Shown in pieces: positions 62,852 through 64,000 of a stretch of 64,000 nt of DNA. This DNA is from Agathobaculum ammoniilyticum. GTDB taxonomy: Bacteria > Bacillota > Clostridia > Oscillospirales > Butyricicoccaceae. A program made the position numbers and the translations under genes. The DNA lies in contig NZ_JAOQJE010000001.1 of assembly GCF_025567315.1 (NCBI RefSeq), positions 1-64,000 of the forward strand, written 5' to 3'. Under the pieces are notes generated by a model. That model worked only from the letters and a program-made list of their open reading frames with translations. It was not told the origin of the DNA and searched no databases. Position 1 is the first letter of the stretch; each line of letters starts with the position of its first letter.

Positions 62852-64000
62852 ATGGACGCGGGTAAACAGATCGCCGCGCTGCGCGAAAAGCTGCGGTATC
62901 ACAATGAAAAATATTACGATCAGGACGCGCCCGAAATATCGGACTATGAGTACGATATGCTGCAGCGCGAGCTGCGCGCGCTTGAGGCCGCGCATCCGGA
63001 ATATGTGGACGCGGATTCCCCGACCCAGCGGGTCGGCGGCACGGCCTCCGGCCGGTTCGCCAAGGTGACGCATGCCTACCCGCTCGAGAGCCTGCAGGAT
63101 GTATTCTCGTTCGACGAGCTTTCCGAATTCTATGACCGCGTCGAGGGCGCAGTGGGGCAGGCGGAATATGTGGTCGAGTATAAGATCGACGGCCTTTCAG
63201 TCGCGCTCGAGTATGTGGACGGGGTGTTCGTCCGCGGCGCGACGCGCGGCGACGGGCAGGTCGGCGAGGACGTGACCGCCAACCTGAAAACAGTCAGGGA
63301 TATCCCGCGCAAGCTGAAAAACGCGCCGCCGCACCTGATCGTGCGCGGTGAGGTATATATGAAAAAGTCCGTGTTTGACGCACTCAACCGCGAGCTCGAG
63401 CTGCATGAAAAGCCGCTGCTCGCCAACCCGCGCAACGCGGCGGCGGGTTCGCTGCGGCAAAAGGACAGCGGTGTCACCAGGCAGCGCAAGCTCTCCATTT
63501 TCTGTTTTAACATCCAGAACAGCGACGAGTTGCCGCTCGCGAGCCATACGGAGTCATTGGACTACCTGAAACGGCTTGGTTTTCCGGTCAGCCCGCGCTA
63601 TCCGGTCTATACCGATCCGGAGGATGTGCGGAGCGAGATCGAAAGCATGGGTGAAACGCGCGGCGAGCTGGATTTTGATATCGACGGCGCGGTGGTCAAG
63701 GTTAATGCGTTCGTACAGCGCGAAACGTTGGGTTCGACCGCCAAATTCCCACGCTGGGCGGCGGCGTATAAGTATCCGCCTGAGGTCAAGCAGACGCTTC
63801 TCAAGGATATCATCATCTCGGTCGGACGGACGGGCGTTTTAACGCCTAACGCGGTGCTCGAACCGGTGCGGCTTGCGGGGACGACGGTTTCCCGCGCAAC
63901 GTTGCACAACCGCGATTTTATTCGCCAGCTTGACGTGCGGGTAGGAGACACGGTATCCGTGCGCAAGGCGGGCGAGATCATCCCCGAGATTGTCGGCGTG
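62852..64000 (+). CDS. ligA: NAD+-dependent DNA ligase, 5' part
   Basis: The first 383 codons of LigA, cut by the window edge. The N-terminal Ia domain (LREKLRYHNEKYYDQDAPEISDYEYDML) binds NMN, and the adenylated lysine is K111 in EYK-I-D-G. Further motifs are RGDGQVGEDVTANL, FPVSPRYPV, FDIDGAVVKV, and KAGEIIPEIVGV of the OB domain at the edge. The zinc finger, HhH and BRCT regions lie outside. AAGGGATG precedes the ATG. Confidence 0.96.
   Translation, partial: MDAGKQIAALREKLRYHNEKYYDQDAPEISDYEYDMLQRELRALEAAHPEYVDADSPTQRVGGTASGRFAKVTHAYPLESLQDVFSFDELSEFYDRVEGAVGQAEYVVEYKIDGLSVALEYVDGVFVRGATRGDGQVGEDVTANLKTVRDIPRKLKNAPPHLIVRGEVYMKKSVFDALNRELELHEKPLLANPRNAAAGSLRQKDSGVTRQRKLSIFCFNIQNSDELPLASHTESLDYLKRLGFPVSPRYPVYTDPEDVRSEIESMGETRGELDFDIDGAVVKVNAFVQRETLGSTAKFPRWAAAYKYPPEVKQTLLKDIIISVGRTGVLTPNAVLEPVRLAGTTVSRATLHNRDFIRQLDVRVGDTVSVRKAGEIIPEIVGV

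Overview
The window is an ordinary chromosomal stretch of a GC-rich member of the Clostridia, most likely Oscillospiraceae/Butyricicoccaceae-like. This placement is inferred from several features: a fused ispH-rpsA gene, sporulation genes of the ytfJ (gerW) and yunB types, an rpoBC / L7Ae-like / rpsL-rpsG-fusA-tuf block, a truncated KdpD-type kinase, and a c-subunit of Na+-type F-ATPase. I see no insertion sequence, prophage, integrase or CRISPR array. Genes are dense, with strong Shine-Dalgarno sequences, good sigma-A promoters and hairpin terminators between units.

Layout. 1-78 is the 3' end of a 5S rRNA, so an rRNA operon lies to the left. 131-9692 is a metabolic region: a HAD phosphatase; a TetR-controlled divergent pair (metallo-hydrolase plus flavin reductase against tetR); a VOC / alpha-beta hydrolase / aminotransferase / VOC / exonuclease III / CPCC run; an AEC transporter; a D,D-carboxypeptidase; and a small P-loop protein. 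10175-17205 is the complete F1Fo ATP synthase operon (atpZ-I-B-E-F-H-A-G-D-C). 17275-18572 holds three small accessory genes. 18809-31123 is rpoB-rpoC, an L7Ae-like gene, rpsL, rpsG, fusA and tuf. 31219-39711 is housekeeping: recD2, mreB, tadA, an NSS transporter, tRNA-Leu(CAA), greA, a DMT exporter and a YgjP-type metallopeptidase. 39736-46076 is a sucrose PTS locus (scrR, scrA, scrB, a HAD phosphatase, scrK). 46111-48620 is an unrecognised divergent locus: a Ser/Thr/Tyr/Gly-rich small protein, a putative glycosyltransferase-like protein and an FkbM methyltransferase. 48667-50447 is a KdpDE-like two-component system without a Kdp pump. 50671-64000 runs through a PH-domain protein, a site-2 protease, scpA-scpB-DUF2953-ytfJ, dacB, rluB, rpiR, a BaiN-like flavoprotein, cmk-plsC-ispH/rpsA, yunB, and the 5' part of ligA, which runs off the right edge.

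Most notable points. (1) The ispH-rpsA fusion contains an in-frame ATG pair behind a perfect Shine-Dalgarno at the domain junction, so ribosomal protein S1 can probably also be made alone. (2) The AtpE c-subunit carries two carboxylates (E31 and E64), like the two-carboxylate Na+ rotor of Fusobacterium. (3) The locus at 46111-48620 pairs a protein with a Y-x-[ST]-S tandem-repeat tail with a GT-like and an FkbM enzyme, and is the best candidate for an undescribed modification system. (4) A 56-residue ribbon-helix-helix-like gene has three TACC repeats at exact 13-nt spacing upstream. (5) Several promoter/operator designs are readable directly from the sequence, including a TetR divergent operator, a cre/ScrR palindrome and a PhoP-box-like repeat.
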